A DNA stretch of 23,835 nt from DASZHJ01 sp035581425 (GTDB lineage Bacteria; Pseudomonadota; Alphaproteobacteria; ATCC43930; CGMCC-115725): NCBI GenBank assembly GCA_035581425.1, contig DATJVP010000122.1, positions 1 through 23,835 on the forward strand, in the 5' to 3' direction. The notes below the pieces were generated by a model, which was not told where the DNA came from, ran no database searches, and saw only the letters and a program-made list of their open reading frames with translations. Every line of letters starts with the position of its first letter. The first letter of the stretch is position 1. Both the position numbers and the translations under genes were made by a program. Below are positions 1 to 7,603 of the stretch, piece by piece.

Positions 1-175
1 AGACAAGGCCAGGTTCTGGCATCACACAAATCGCCGCATCAGGTCCGGAATTGACATTCCAAACTAGATGCACAGACCTACGTGACGCATATCAAGCGCC
101 ACCGCCTGCACATCCCTTCCCTCTTATCTACTTGTCAAAGAACACCGCTCAGCCGCCCCAGGGGCCGCCGAGGGA
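1..175 (-). promoter_or_regulatory. rRNA operon leader with boxA antiterminator site
   Basis: Read on the minus strand, 144-132 is TGTTCTTTGACAA, a close match to the boxA antitermination element of rRNA leaders (E. coli TGCTCTTTAACAA). It is followed by the purine-rich stretch and ATGTGCAGGCGG-like sequence that I associate with alphaproteobacterial rrn leaders. The mature 16S start (AGAGTTTGATC) is not reached, so the rRNA genes should lie just left of position 1, transcribed leftward. boxA also occurs in 16S-23S spacers, but a strong promoter lies immediately upstream, which favours the 5' leader. No protein gene is supported in 1-366. Confidence 0.75.
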
Positions 176-181
176 GGCGCG

Positions 182-210
182 CTTATAGGCTTCGCCCGGT
201 TCCCTGTCAA
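182..210 (-). promoter_or_regulatory. Strong sigma-70 rRNA promoter
   Basis: On the minus strand a perfect -35 hexamer TTGACA (210-205) is followed by a 17-bp spacer (204-188) and TATAAG (187-182) as -10. Upstream, at 211-240, lie A/T-rich tracts that stand out in this GC-rich sequence and resemble an UP element. Transcription would start near 175 and run left into the boxA-containing leader. An almost consensus promoter just before boxA is what an rrn operon would show. The remainder of the gap, 211-366, holds no gene. A plus-strand TTGACA at 291-296 could belong to the promoter of the M23 gene, but no good -10 follows it. Confidence 0.8.
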
Positions 211-366
211 ACTTAAAATGCAGAAACCGTTAAAAACCCCCAAAGGCCTGGATTCGCAATAGGATTCGTCCGCGAATCGCAAGGTTTGCGTTGACACCCC
301 GATACCGCATCTGCCAGAAGTGATCCCAACACCGCGCATGGTAAACGGTGAGACAGGGGACCGTTC

Positions 367-1617
367 ATGGCCGCCAGCGATTGGGTGAGGGGGGATTCCG
401 CCTTTCGCGTCATCGCGTCGTATCTGGCACTCGCGCTCATGCTCATGGGCGGAGCGAGCCAAGCCTTGGCCGACGCTTCAAGCCGTGAGAACGACCGCCA
501 GATCGTCCGCGTCAAGCGTGGCGACACCCTCAGCACCCTTCTCGCCCATTGGGGCGCGACGCCCACGGAGGCGCAGGACGTGGCGAGCGCGCTCCGTCCG
601 ATCTGGAATCCGCGCGAGCTCAGGATCGGCCAGGAAGTAGCGCTCAAATTCGGCCCCGCCGGCCTCGAGACCATCGAGATCGATGCCAATCTCGATCACG
701 CCGTCAGGGCGCAGCGCAACGCCGATGGGCATTTCTCGCCGACGACCCTCCCACGCAACCTCGCGCGCGTGCCGCGTCTTTCCGTCGGCGTGATCAAGAC
801 CAGCCTCTACGATGCCGCCGTCATCGCAGGCGTGCCACAGCCCGTGCTGCAGGAGATGGCGCGCGCCTTCAGCTACGACGTCGACTTCCAGCGCGAGGTG
901 CAGCCCGGCGACACCTTCGAGCTGATGTTCGAGAATATCGTGGACAAGCGCGGCGAAGTGATCGCGAACGGCGCCGTCATCTACGCTTCGATGACGCTCT
1001 CGGGGCACACGCTCCGAGTCTACCGCTTCCAGCCCGAGGACGGCTTTGCCGACTACTTCAATCCCGCGGGACAGAGCGTCAAGAAGGCGCTGCTGCGCAC
1101 GCCCATCGACGGTGCGCGGCTCACCTCGGGCTTCGGCCAGCGCATGCATCCGATCCTGGGATATACGCGCATGCATCGCGGCGTCGATTTCGGCGCCGTG
1201 CAGGGAACGCCGATCATGGCGGCAGGCGACGGCGTCGTGGAAAAGGCCGGCCCCGACCGCGGCTACGGCAACTTCGTCCTGCTGCGCCACAACGGCAACT
1301 ACGAGACGGCCTATGCGCATATGAGCCGCTTCGGCTCGGGCATCCGCCCCGGCGCGCACGTCCGCCAAGGCCAGATCATCGGCTATGTCGGGATGACCGG
1401 GCTCGCGACCGGTCCGCACCTTCACTACGAAGTCCGGATCAGCGGCACGCAGGTCAATCCGCTCTCGGTGAAGATGGCGCCCGGCCGCAACCTCGCGGGG
1501 AACGAGCTTCGCGCCTACCACGGCGCTACCGACGAGGTCGATCGCCAACTCCTCATCCTGCGCCAGGACATGAACCTGGTGGCATCGACCGGCAACGGTG
1601 CGGCGCCGCATCAGTGA
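367..1617 (+). CDS. Secreted M23 peptidoglycan endopeptidase, MepM-like
   Basis: A 416-residue zinc metallopeptidase expected to cleave peptidoglycan cross-links in the periplasm. A basic N-terminus and hydrophobic segment (about 14-34) ending ALADA form a signal peptide or membrane anchor. Residues 45-95 look LysM-like (RVKRGDTLSTLL). Residues 139-225 match the middle domain of MepM/Csd3-type enzymes. The M23 domain covers about 245-365 and keeps its zinc and catalytic residues: H270 and D274 (HxxxD), H318, and H351/H353 (HLH). All are present, so it should be active, unlike the degenerate EnvC/NlpD types. The ATG at 367 follows a weak purine-rich site (AGGGGA). The gene diverges from the rRNA promoter. 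The family call is firm; the exact cross-link specificity is inferred. Confidence 0.9.
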   Translation: MAASDWVRGDSAFRVIASYLALALMLMGGASQALADASSRENDRQIVRVKRGDTLSTLLAHWGATPTEAQDVASALRPIWNPRELRIGQEVALKFGPAGLETIEIDANLDHAVRAQRNADGHFSPTTLPRNLARVPRLSVGVIKTSLYDAAVIAGVPQPVLQEMARAFSYDVDFQREVQPGDTFELMFENIVDKRGEVIANGAVIYASMTLSGHTLRVYRFQPEDGFADYFNPAGQSVKKALLRTPIDGARLTSGFGQRMHPILGYTRMHRGVDFGAVQGTPIMAAGDGVVEKAGPDRGYGNFVLLRHNGNYETAYAHMSRFGSGIRPGAHVRQGQIIGYVGMTGLATGPHLHYEVRISGTQVNPLSVKMAPGRNLAGNELRAYHGATDEVDRQLLILRQDMNLVASTGNGAAPHQ

Positions 1618-1692
1618 CAGTGTCGCCTCGTATCGCGTTTCCGTGACGACCGAGCCCCACCCGATCAGCTACAGCGTGTCGCTCTAGAGGCG

Positions 1693-2601
1693 ATGCCAGA
1701 CCCGCGGGATCGCGCGCCTCGCGTCCCCGCTCACTTGGCGGCACTCCAACTAGCATTCGCGATCGGCGCGCTCTCTTCGACGCCGATTCTCTTCCGCGTC
1801 TCCGAGCTCGGGCCCTCCGCAACGGCGTTCTTCCGAACTCTCCTCGCGGTCCCGGTCTTTATGATGTGGCTCCGCCTCGAGCGCGTTCGCGGCTCCGAGG
1901 CAGGGCTCCGCTTTTCGGTCTCATGGCGCCGCGAGGGCGCGGAGCTTCTCCTGGCCTCCGCCCTCTTCGGCGGCAACATCCTTGCCTACGCCTGGGCGCT
2001 GAGATTCACCTCGGTCGCAAACGCCAGCATCATCGGCAATCTCGCACCGATCTTCGTCTCGCTTCTGAGTTTCTTCCTCTTCGGCGAGCGGCCGAGCCGT
2101 GTCTTCATCGTGGCGATGCTCGCGGCGATCGCTGGCGTTTTCCTCCTCAGCAGCGGCGGGCGCCTCGACGGAGGCGCCCTCCTCGGCGATGCCCTCGCGG
2201 CAGCTTCGGCACTGGTCTTCGGCGGCTACCTCATCATCGTCGCGCGGCTTAGGCAGCGGCTCGTCGCAGCGGTGATCATGGTCTGGATCGGAGCGTTGAG
2301 CTCTCTGGGGCCGCTCCTGGGTGCGCTCATCCGGCACGAGCCCTTGCTGGCGCAGTCGCTTCCGGGCTGGGGCGCGCTCATCGGCCTCGCGGTTGTCTCC
2401 TACGCGGTAGGCCAAGGGCTACTCACTTCCGCGCTCGCCTATGTGAGTGCGGCCTTTTCCTCGGTGGCCCTGCTCTCGCTGCCAGCAATCTCCGTGGTCC
2501 TGGGATGGGCGCTGCTCGGCGAGCCGATCACGGTCGAGCAAGGAACCGGCGGCGCCATCGTTCTCGCGAGCATATTTTTCGCAAGGCGCGCGAGCGGGTA
2601 G
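1693..2601 (+). CDS. EamA/DMT-superfamily membrane transporter
   Basis: A 302-residue integral membrane protein with about ten hydrophobic segments arranged as two EamA repeats (about 14-152 and 165-297). Each repeat ends with the typical glycine-glutamate turn (FGE at 130-132, LGEP at 275-278). This superfamily exports or exchanges small metabolites such as amino acids and nucleotide-sugar-like compounds; the substrate cannot be predicted. The ATG at 1693 is only 2 nt from the nearest purine-rich AGAGG, so the TTG at 1735 is an alternative start. It lies 75 bp after the M23 gene on the same strand and may be cotranscribed. It ends 3 bp from the stop of the convergent hydrolase gene. Confidence 0.85.
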   Translation: MPDPRDRAPRVPAHLAALQLAFAIGALSSTPILFRVSELGPSATAFFRTLLAVPVFMMWLRLERVRGSEAGLRFSVSWRREGAELLLASALFGGNILAYAWALRFTSVANASIIGNLAPIFVSLLSFFLFGERPSRVFIVAMLAAIAGVFLLSSGGRLDGGALLGDALAAASALVFGGYLIIVARLRQRLVAAVIMVWIGALSSLGPLLGALIRHEPLLAQSLPGWGALIGLAVVSYAVGQGLLTSALAYVSAAFSSVALLSLPAISVVLGWALLGEPITVEQGTGGAIVLASIFFARRASG

Positions 2602-2604
2602 GGC

Positions 2605-3495
2605 CTATGCACCCGCGAGCTCGCGGATCGCCTCCGCCGCCGCCTCCGGCGTCTCGCGCGAGAGGAAGTGTCCCGCGACGGGGATCACACGCCGCTCGTA
2701 GCGCGCGGTGAAGAACTTGGCGTTGCCGTGCGAGTGCTCTGGCGGGCTCACGCCATCGGCCTCGCCGTGCAGCACGATCGTGGGAACGCCGATCTTGGGT
2801 TGCGCGGCGAGCTCGCGTTCGAGCTCGTCATAGGCGGGATCGCCCGGCGCATTGCCGTAGCGGTGGCAATAGGAATTGACGGTGACGTCGATGTAGTCGG
2901 GATTGTCGAAGCTCGCGGCGGTCGCGGCGAAGGTCGCCTCGTCGAAGTTCCAATGGGGCGACCAGAGCTTCCAGAGAAGCCGCGCTATCTCGTGGCGGTT
3001 ATGCGTCAATCCCGCACGTCCCCGCGGAGTGTGGAAATACCACTGATACCAATAGCGGTGCTCCTGTGCGGCGTCAGCGGGCTTGCGCCCGGCTGCGGCG
3101 ATGTTCTGGATCTGATAGCCGCCGATGGTGAGAAGGCCGCGCACGCGCTCCGGCCAAAGCGCCGCGACGACGTTTGCCGCCCGCCCGCCCCAGTCGTACC
3201 CGCCGAGCACTGCGCGGTCGATGCCGAGCGCGTCCATGAACTCGTGGAGATCGGCGCCGATCGCGGCTTGCTGCCCCGAGCGCGGCGTCGCTGCATCGAC
3301 AAAGCGCGTGGGTCCGAAACCCCGGATATACGGCACCAGCACGCGGAACCCCTCGCGCGAGAGACGCTTCGCGACCGTATCCCAATCGTGCACGTCCGAG
3401 GGCCAGCCATGCATGAGAATGACGGCCGGACCCGTTGCGGGGCCGCTTTCGAGATAGGCGATTTCGAGTTTTGGCGTGCGAACGGTTCGGTGCAT
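2605..3495 (-). CDS. Alpha/beta hydrolase with aspartate nucleophile (epoxide hydrolase / dehalogenase-like)
   Basis: A 296-residue cytoplasmic hydrolase. The oxyanion motif HGWP is at 29-32. The nucleophile elbow GGYDWGG puts aspartate D101 where esterases have serine, which is diagnostic of the epoxide hydrolase / haloalkane and haloacetate dehalogenase branch. A tryptophan- and tyrosine-rich cap covers about 140-215. The acid is probably D247 (GEADGVSPP) and the base H276 (AGHF). The ATG at 3495 is preceded by AAGGACAAGG; the frame stays open further upstream only by overlapping the SDR gene. It lies 32 bp downstream of the SDR, so a two-gene operon is likely. The aspartate nucleophile is seen directly; whether the substrate is an epoxide or an organohalide is open. 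Confidence 0.85.
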   Translation of the reverse strand: MHRTVRTPKLEIAYLESGPATGPAVILMHGWPSDVHDWDTVAKRLSREGFRVLVPYIRGFGPTRFVDAATPRSGQQAAIGADLHEFMDALGIDRAVLGGYDWGGRAANVVAALWPERVRGLLTIGGYQIQNIAAAGRKPADAAQEHRYWYQWYFHTPRGRAGLTHNRHEIARLLWKLWSPHWNFDEATFAATAASFDNPDYIDVTVNSYCHRYGNAPGDPAYDELERELAAQPKIGVPTIVLHGEADGVSPPEHSHGNAKFFTARYERRVIPVAGHFLSRETPEAAAEAIRELAGA

Positions 3496-3527
3496 GCGCC
3501 TTGTCCTTATGAAATCGAGAGAACGCT

Positions 3528-4289
3528 TCAGCGCTTCGGATTGATGTCCTCGCCGCCGAGCCACATGCGGTTCCAAGTGGGGCTGATGACGATCTCGTTC
3601 ATGCAGACGCGCGGCGGCATCTCCGCGACGAAGCGAATGGTGCGCCCCAAATCCTCCGCCTGCAGCATGCGCTCCTGCTCCGCCGCGGAAGGCGGGACCG
3701 GGCGGGTCCTGAGGATCGGCGTCGCCACCTCGCCGGGGCAGATGACGCAGGCGCGGATGCCGTTCACGCACTCTTCCATGTTGAGCGAGAGAGTGAGGGC
3801 CACGACACCGTGCTTCGCGGCGTTGTAAGCGGCGCCCGTCAGATAGGGATCGAAGCGCCCCGCCCAGGAGGAGATGTTGATGACGACCCCGTCCTTGCGC
3901 TCGCGCATCCGCGGCAGTACCGCATGGATCGTGTTGAGCGTGCCCTGGAGATTGGCCTGCAGCACGGTCTCGAAACCCTCGGGCGTCATGTTCTTGAAGA
4001 ACCGCTTCGGCACGTTCATGCCGGCGCTGTTGACGAGGATGTCGACCTGGCCGTGACGAGCGACGATGCCCGCACCCACCTTTGCGGTCGCAGCCTTGTC
4101 CGTGACGTCGAGCGGCGCCGTCTCCGCCTTGCCACCCTTACCTGCGACCGCCGCCCGAACCTTCTCGAGCTCATCCGGCCGGCGGCCGCTCACCACCACC
4201 GTCGCCCCCGCCGCCGCGAGCTCGATGGCGCCGGCCTCGCCGATGCCGCTGCCGCCGCCCGTCACCCACGCGATCTTTCCTGCGAGCAC
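3528..4289 (-). CDS. Short-chain dehydrogenase/reductase (SDR)
   Basis: A 253-residue classical SDR oxidoreductase. The nucleotide-binding TGGGSGIG is at 10-17. An RR pair at 36-37 after the second beta strand suggests NADP(H). NSAG at 87-90 replaces the usual NNAG. The catalytic set is S141 (in NISSWAG), Y155 and K159 (YNAAK). The PG motif follows at 185-186. The start is a GTG at 4289 with AAGGAG six bases upstream; the open frame continues to 4631 but that part has no SDR sequence and overlaps the divergent 88-residue gene. It is probably cotranscribed with the downstream hydrolase, suggesting joint action on a small organic substrate (inference). Family certain, substrate unknown. Confidence 0.9.
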   Translation of the reverse strand: MLAGKIAWVTGGGSGIGEAGAIELAAAGATVVVSGRRPDELEKVRAAVAGKGGKAETAPLDVTDKAATAKVGAGIVARHGQVDILVNSAGMNVPKRFFKNMTPEGFETVLQANLQGTLNTIHAVLPRMRERKDGVVINISSWAGRFDPYLTGAAYNAAKHGVVALTLSLNMEECVNGIRACVICPGEVATPILRTRPVPPSAAEQERMLQAEDLGRTIRFVAEMPPRVCMNEIVISPTWNRMWLGGEDINPKR

Positions 4290-4315
4290 GATAGTCTCCT
4301 TCGCATTTGCCGTGC

Positions 4316-4333
4316 GGACAACATCATGGACAA
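4316..4333. repeat. Direct repeat GGACAA-N6-GGACAA in a divergent intergenic region
   Basis: Two copies of GGACAA (4316-4321 and 4328-4333) are separated by CATCAT, giving a 12-bp period. They sit 27-44 bp upstream of the SDR start codon and ahead of the divergent 88-residue gene. A regulator binding as a tandem dimer is one possibility; chance is another. Confidence 0.3.
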
Positions 4334-4339
4334 TGCGTG

Positions 4340-4368
4340 TTGGGCGCGCAACCGAGCGCCATGATACG
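4340..4368 (+). promoter_or_regulatory. Possible promoter giving a leaderless transcript
   Basis: TTGGGC (4340-4345), a 17-bp spacer and GATACG (4363-4368) form a moderate sigma-70-like promoter. The predicted start falls at about 4375-4377, on or beside the ATG at 4377. This would explain why that gene shows no Shine-Dalgarno sequence. The hexamers are far from perfect. Confidence 0.35.
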
Positions 4369-4376
4369 ATGCTTCC

Positions 4377-4643
4377 ATGACTCTGCCGACGTGGTGGAAA
4401 GAAACATCGCCGCCTACGCGCGACGACATGGCCCGCTATGAAGCCGTGGCCGAGGCCGCCTACGACGCCATGTACGATCCCAAGGACCGCTATCACGCGA
4501 AAGAGCTCCGCGACGATGCGCTGGGCGCGCTCTTGAGCGCGATCGACATCGCAAAGTTCCTGGGCCTTGCCGAAGAGGCAGCACGGCTCGAGAAGCGCTA
4601 CGACCACATCTACGCGGTCTACGCGCATCAATTCAGAATGTGA
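4377..4643 (+). CDS. Small conserved-looking protein of unknown function (88 aa)
   Basis: An 88-residue soluble, mainly helical protein rich in Ala, Asp, Glu, Tyr and charged residues, with no signal peptide or membrane segment. I do not recognise a family. Tryptophans cluster at the N-terminus (TWWKE), and the C-terminal half (LLSAIDIAKFLGLAEEAAR) looks like an amphipathic helical pair. It is the only rightward gene between 2601 and 23521, and is divergent from the SDR and convergent with the adenylating enzyme that ends at 4650. Protein-like composition and a fit between neighbours support it as real. The ATG at 4377 has no ribosome binding site, but the upstream promoter geometry allows a leaderless mRNA. 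Confidence 0.65.
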   Translation: MTLPTWWKETSPPTRDDMARYEAVAEAAYDAMYDPKDRYHAKELRDDALGALLSAIDIAKFLGLAEEAARLEKRYDHIYAVYAHQFRM

Positions 4644-4649
4644 GTTTCG

Positions 4650-6101
4650 CTAGGCGCGCCCCAGCCCACGTGTGATCGTCTCCCGGAGCTTACCGCGCTC
4701 GATCTTGCCGTTGGCGTTGCGGGGAATGCGCGCGACCTTGACGATGTGGAACCGGCCGACGTGGTGGTGGCGAAAGGCTTCGCCGACGCGCGCGAGGAGC
4801 TCGGCGTCGTTATGCGCGGCATTGGCGACGCCGATGCAGATTTCCGCGACGCCCTCGGCATTGGCGACCACGCAGACGCCGATATCTCCGACGGTCGCGT
4901 GACGCAGTACCAATGCCTCGAGCTCGCTCGGCGGTATCTTGAGGCCGCCGAGGTTGATGAGCTCGTCCTCGCGCCCGACGATCTGAAGTCGTCGCGGACC
5001 GTGGAGGATTCCGACATCGCCGGGATAAAACCAGCCGTCGCGGAATTTCCCTGCTGAACCTTGGGGCTCGTCGAGGTAACCCGGCGCCATCACGGGATCG
5101 CGCAGCCGAAGTCTCCCCGCGCGTCCTAGCGGCAGCCGCGAATCCCGCTCGTCGACGATCTCCGCCTCGATCCAAGGCACGACGGTACCGATGCCGTCCT
5201 TGCCGTCGTCGCCCATGAGCGTGACGAAGGGCATCTCATTGCTCGCGTAGGAGCTGATCACCTCGGTCGCGAGACGCGCCAAGGCCCTCTCGCGCAACGG
5301 CGCCGCGAGCGCGGCACCCATGGTGCAGACCTTGAGGCCAGTCGGCTTCGCGAAGTTCGGTGGCAGATTGTCCAGGATGAGCTTGAGCTCCAGCGGCGTC
5401 ACGCGCAGATGAGTGAGATTGCGCGCGGGTCCCACGAGCGCCGCAGCCGTGCCGGTCTCGAAGCCTACGAATATGACCGTTCCGCCCGCACGGATCGCGG
5501 CCGTGCAAAGCGTGTAGCCGCCGGTCGAAGTGAAGGGCATGGTGACGAGCGTGCGGGTGGCGCGCGTCACCCCCAAGGACCACGCCTTGCGCTCGACATA
5601 GGCCTCGAACATCCGACGCGTCAGCAGCAGGCGTTTCGGTACGCCGGTCGTGCCGGACGTGCGGACGATCCGGAGGGGGTCGTCGGGGTTCCAGGCCGGG
5701 AGCGGGGGCATGCCTAGGTCCGCGCGCGCGAAGGCGCCCGCGAGCCACTGCGGCGTCAGCGCGCGATGCCGCTCGGGCGCCACTTCCGCGGATCGAGACT
5801 CCGAGAGCACGACATCGACCGTCTCCAGAAGACGCGCGCCCGCGCTCCCCTCGCCCGCAATGAAAGTGGCGGCCGCGAGCCCTAGCTCCTCGCAGGCGAT
5901 CAGGAGCAGCCAGTGCGGATAGAACTCACCCCAAGCGACCGCCACCGAGCTGCCGCGTGTCAATCCGAGCTCGGCCACCGCGCGCAAAAAGCGGCCGAGA
6001 TCGGAATGGAGTTGCGCGTAGGTGATCTCGCGACCGCGGTCGACGATAGCGACAGCATCGGGACGCGCAGCCGCGTGGAATGCGATGTAGCCTGCGGTCA
6101 T
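4650..6101 (-). CDS. Class I adenylate-forming enzyme (acyl-CoA synthetase-like), paralogue A
   Basis: A 483-residue ANL-superfamily enzyme expected to activate a carboxylate with ATP as an acyl-adenylate, usually for thioesterification to CoA or a carrier. Motifs in order: P-loop TSGTTGVPK at 148-156; a short YASNE at 285-289 in place of the usual YGxTE; YPGD at 359-362; hinge VGREDELINLGGLK at 375-388; and the catalytic lysine K466 in RNANGKIER. All are intact. Start: the ATG at 6101, after a GGCAGGAC site, aligns exactly with the start of its neighbour; an in-frame ATG at 6146 would run into that gene. It lies 41 bp downstream of paralogue B, with which it shares 318 of 482 residues without gaps. 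Substrate unknown. Confidence 0.88.
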   Translation of the reverse strand: MTAGYIAFHAAARPDAVAIVDRGREITYAQLHSDLGRFLRAVAELGLTRGSSVAVAWGEFYPHWLLLIACEELGLAAATFIAGEGSAGARLLETVDVVLSESRSAEVAPERHRALTPQWLAGAFARADLGMPPLPAWNPDDPLRIVRTSGTTGVPKRLLLTRRMFEAYVERKAWSLGVTRATRTLVTMPFTSTGGYTLCTAAIRAGGTVIFVGFETGTAAALVGPARNLTHLRVTPLELKLILDNLPPNFAKPTGLKVCTMGAALAAPLRERALARLATEVISSYASNEMPFVTLMGDDGKDGIGTVVPWIEAEIVDERDSRLPLGRAGRLRLRDPVMAPGYLDEPQGSAGKFRDGWFYPGDVGILHGPRRLQIVGREDELINLGGLKIPPSELEALVLRHATVGDIGVCVVANAEGVAEICIGVANAAHNDAELLARVGEAFRHHHVGRFHIVKVARIPRNANGKIERGKLRETITRGLGRA

Positions 6102-6142
6102 GTCCTGCCTCGCCCCGAGACTACAGACCCGCGCCGGCCGCG

Positions 6143-7591
6143 TCACCTTCCGAGGTTGTGCGCCATCGCCTCCTTGAGCCGGTGGCGCTCGATCTTGCCG
6201 TTGGCGTTGCGGGGAATGCGTGCGAGCTTGACGATGTGGAAGCGACCGACGTAATTGCGGCGGAAGGCTTCCGTCACGCGTGCAAGTAGCTCCACATCAT
6301 CGTGCGCGGGGTCAGCGACGGCGACACAGATCTCGTCGACACCGCCGGGTCCGGCGAGCGTGCAGACGCCGATATCGCCGACCGTCGCGTGGCGGAGTAC
6401 CCAGGCCTCGAGCCTGCTTGCGGCGATCTTGAGGCCGCCCACGTTCAAGATCTCGTCCTCGCGCCCCACGACGCGCAACCGCCGCGGCCCCTCGGAGACG
6501 GCGATATCGCCGGGATAGAACCAGCCCTTCCGAAATTTCCTCGCGGTGGTCTCGGGATCGTCGAGATATCCCTCAGCCATCGCAGGATCGCGGATGCGAA
6601 GCATCCCCGCCGTACCGGATGGTACCGGTAGGTCTCGGTCGTTGACGACCTCCGCCTCTACCCAGGGGACGACGGTACCGACGCCTTCGCTGCCGCTGTC
6701 GCGCAACACCGCGACGAACGGCATCTCGTTGCAGGCGTAGGAGACGAGGACCTCGCTCGCCAGCCGCGCCAGAGTTTGCTCGCGAAGCACCGCCGGGAGC
6801 GGCGCGCCGACGGTGCAGACCAAGAGGTCCTTGGGCTTGATGAAATTTCGCGGGAGCTCGTCGAGGACGAGCTTCAGCTCGAGCGGCGCAATGCGAATGT
6901 GAGTGGTCTCGCGCGCGGGACCAGAGAGGGCAGCCGCGGTGCCAATCCCGAATCCCGGGCAGAGCACCGTTCCGCCCGCGCGGATAACGGCCGTCGAGAG
7001 CGTGTAGCTCCCGTTCGCGGAGAAGGGCGTATTAACGAGGCTCTTGGATTCCCGCGTGATGCCCAGGACCCAGGCCCAGCGCTCGACAAACGCCTCGAAC
7101 ATGTGCCGCCGCAGCAAGATGCGCTTGGGCACGCCGGTGGTGCCGGAGGTGCGGAGGATACGGAAGGGATCGCTCGGAGATTTCGGCGCTTCCGCGGGCA
7201 TTGGAACATCGCCGCGCGCGAGCGCCTCCGCGAGCCAACCGGAGGTCGCCGCGCGATGTCGCTCGGCTGGAACGCTCGACGGCCGCGTCTCCGAAAGCAC
7301 GACATCGACGCTCTCGAGAAGGCCCGCACTTGCATCGCCTTCATTCGCGACAAAGGTCGCGGTCGCGACGCCGAGCCACTCGCAAGCGAGAAGCAGCAGC
7401 CAATGCGGATAGAGTTCGCCCCAGGCGATCGCCGCCGAGCTTCCGCGCGCAAGACCGAACTCGTTGACCGCATGAGCGGCGCTGCAGAGGTCGCGATGGA
7501 ATTGCGCGTAGGAGATCTCGCGCCCGCGGTCGACCAGCGCGACCGCATCGGGCCGCTCGGCCGCATGGAAGGCGACGTAGTCGGCGGTCAT
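6143..7591 (-). CDS. Class I adenylate-forming enzyme (acyl-CoA synthetase-like), paralogue B
   Basis: A 482-residue ANL enzyme with the same layout as its neighbour: P-loop TSGTTGVPK at 148-156, YACNE at 285-289, YPGD at 359-362, hinge VGREDEILNVGGLK at 375-388, and K466 near the C-terminus. It aligns with paralogue A from the first to the last residue without a gap, so the pair arose by tandem duplication. Differences concentrate around residues 31-40, 101-140, 181-195 and 321-330, the second and third of which may touch the substrate side. The ATG at 7591 follows a weak GAGG-type site. It starts 84 bp after the cynS stop on the same strand, a gap filled by two hairpins. A role linked to cyanate is not established. 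Confidence 0.88.
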   Translation of the reverse strand: MTADYVAFHAAERPDAVALVDRGREISYAQFHRDLCSAAHAVNEFGLARGSSAAIAWGELYPHWLLLLACEWLGVATATFVANEGDASAGLLESVDVVLSETRPSSVPAERHRAATSGWLAEALARGDVPMPAEAPKSPSDPFRILRTSGTTGVPKRILLRRHMFEAFVERWAWVLGITRESKSLVNTPFSANGSYTLSTAVIRAGGTVLCPGFGIGTAAALSGPARETTHIRIAPLELKLVLDELPRNFIKPKDLLVCTVGAPLPAVLREQTLARLASEVLVSYACNEMPFVAVLRDSGSEGVGTVVPWVEAEVVNDRDLPVPSGTAGMLRIRDPAMAEGYLDDPETTARKFRKGWFYPGDIAVSEGPRRLRVVGREDEILNVGGLKIAASRLEAWVLRHATVGDIGVCTLAGPGGVDEICVAVADPAHDDVELLARVTEAFRRNYVGRFHIVKLARIPRNANGKIERHRLKEAMAHNLGR

Positions 7592-7603
7592 GACGCGCCT
7601 CGG

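Noticed and set aside
291..319. Plus-strand promoter for the M23 gene (TTGACA at 291-296)
   Set aside because: The region 16-18 bp downstream (CCAGAA) is not a credible -10, so I do not list it as a promoter.
478..1611. 377-codon minus-strand frame opposite the M23 peptidase
   Set aside because: The plus-strand reading has a signal peptide and all M23 zinc ligands; the minus reading is a compositional shadow.
4290..4631. N-terminal extension of the SDR up to 4631
   Set aside because: No Rossmann sequence there; GTG 4289 has a clear AAGGAG, and the extension would lie antisense to the 88-residue gene.
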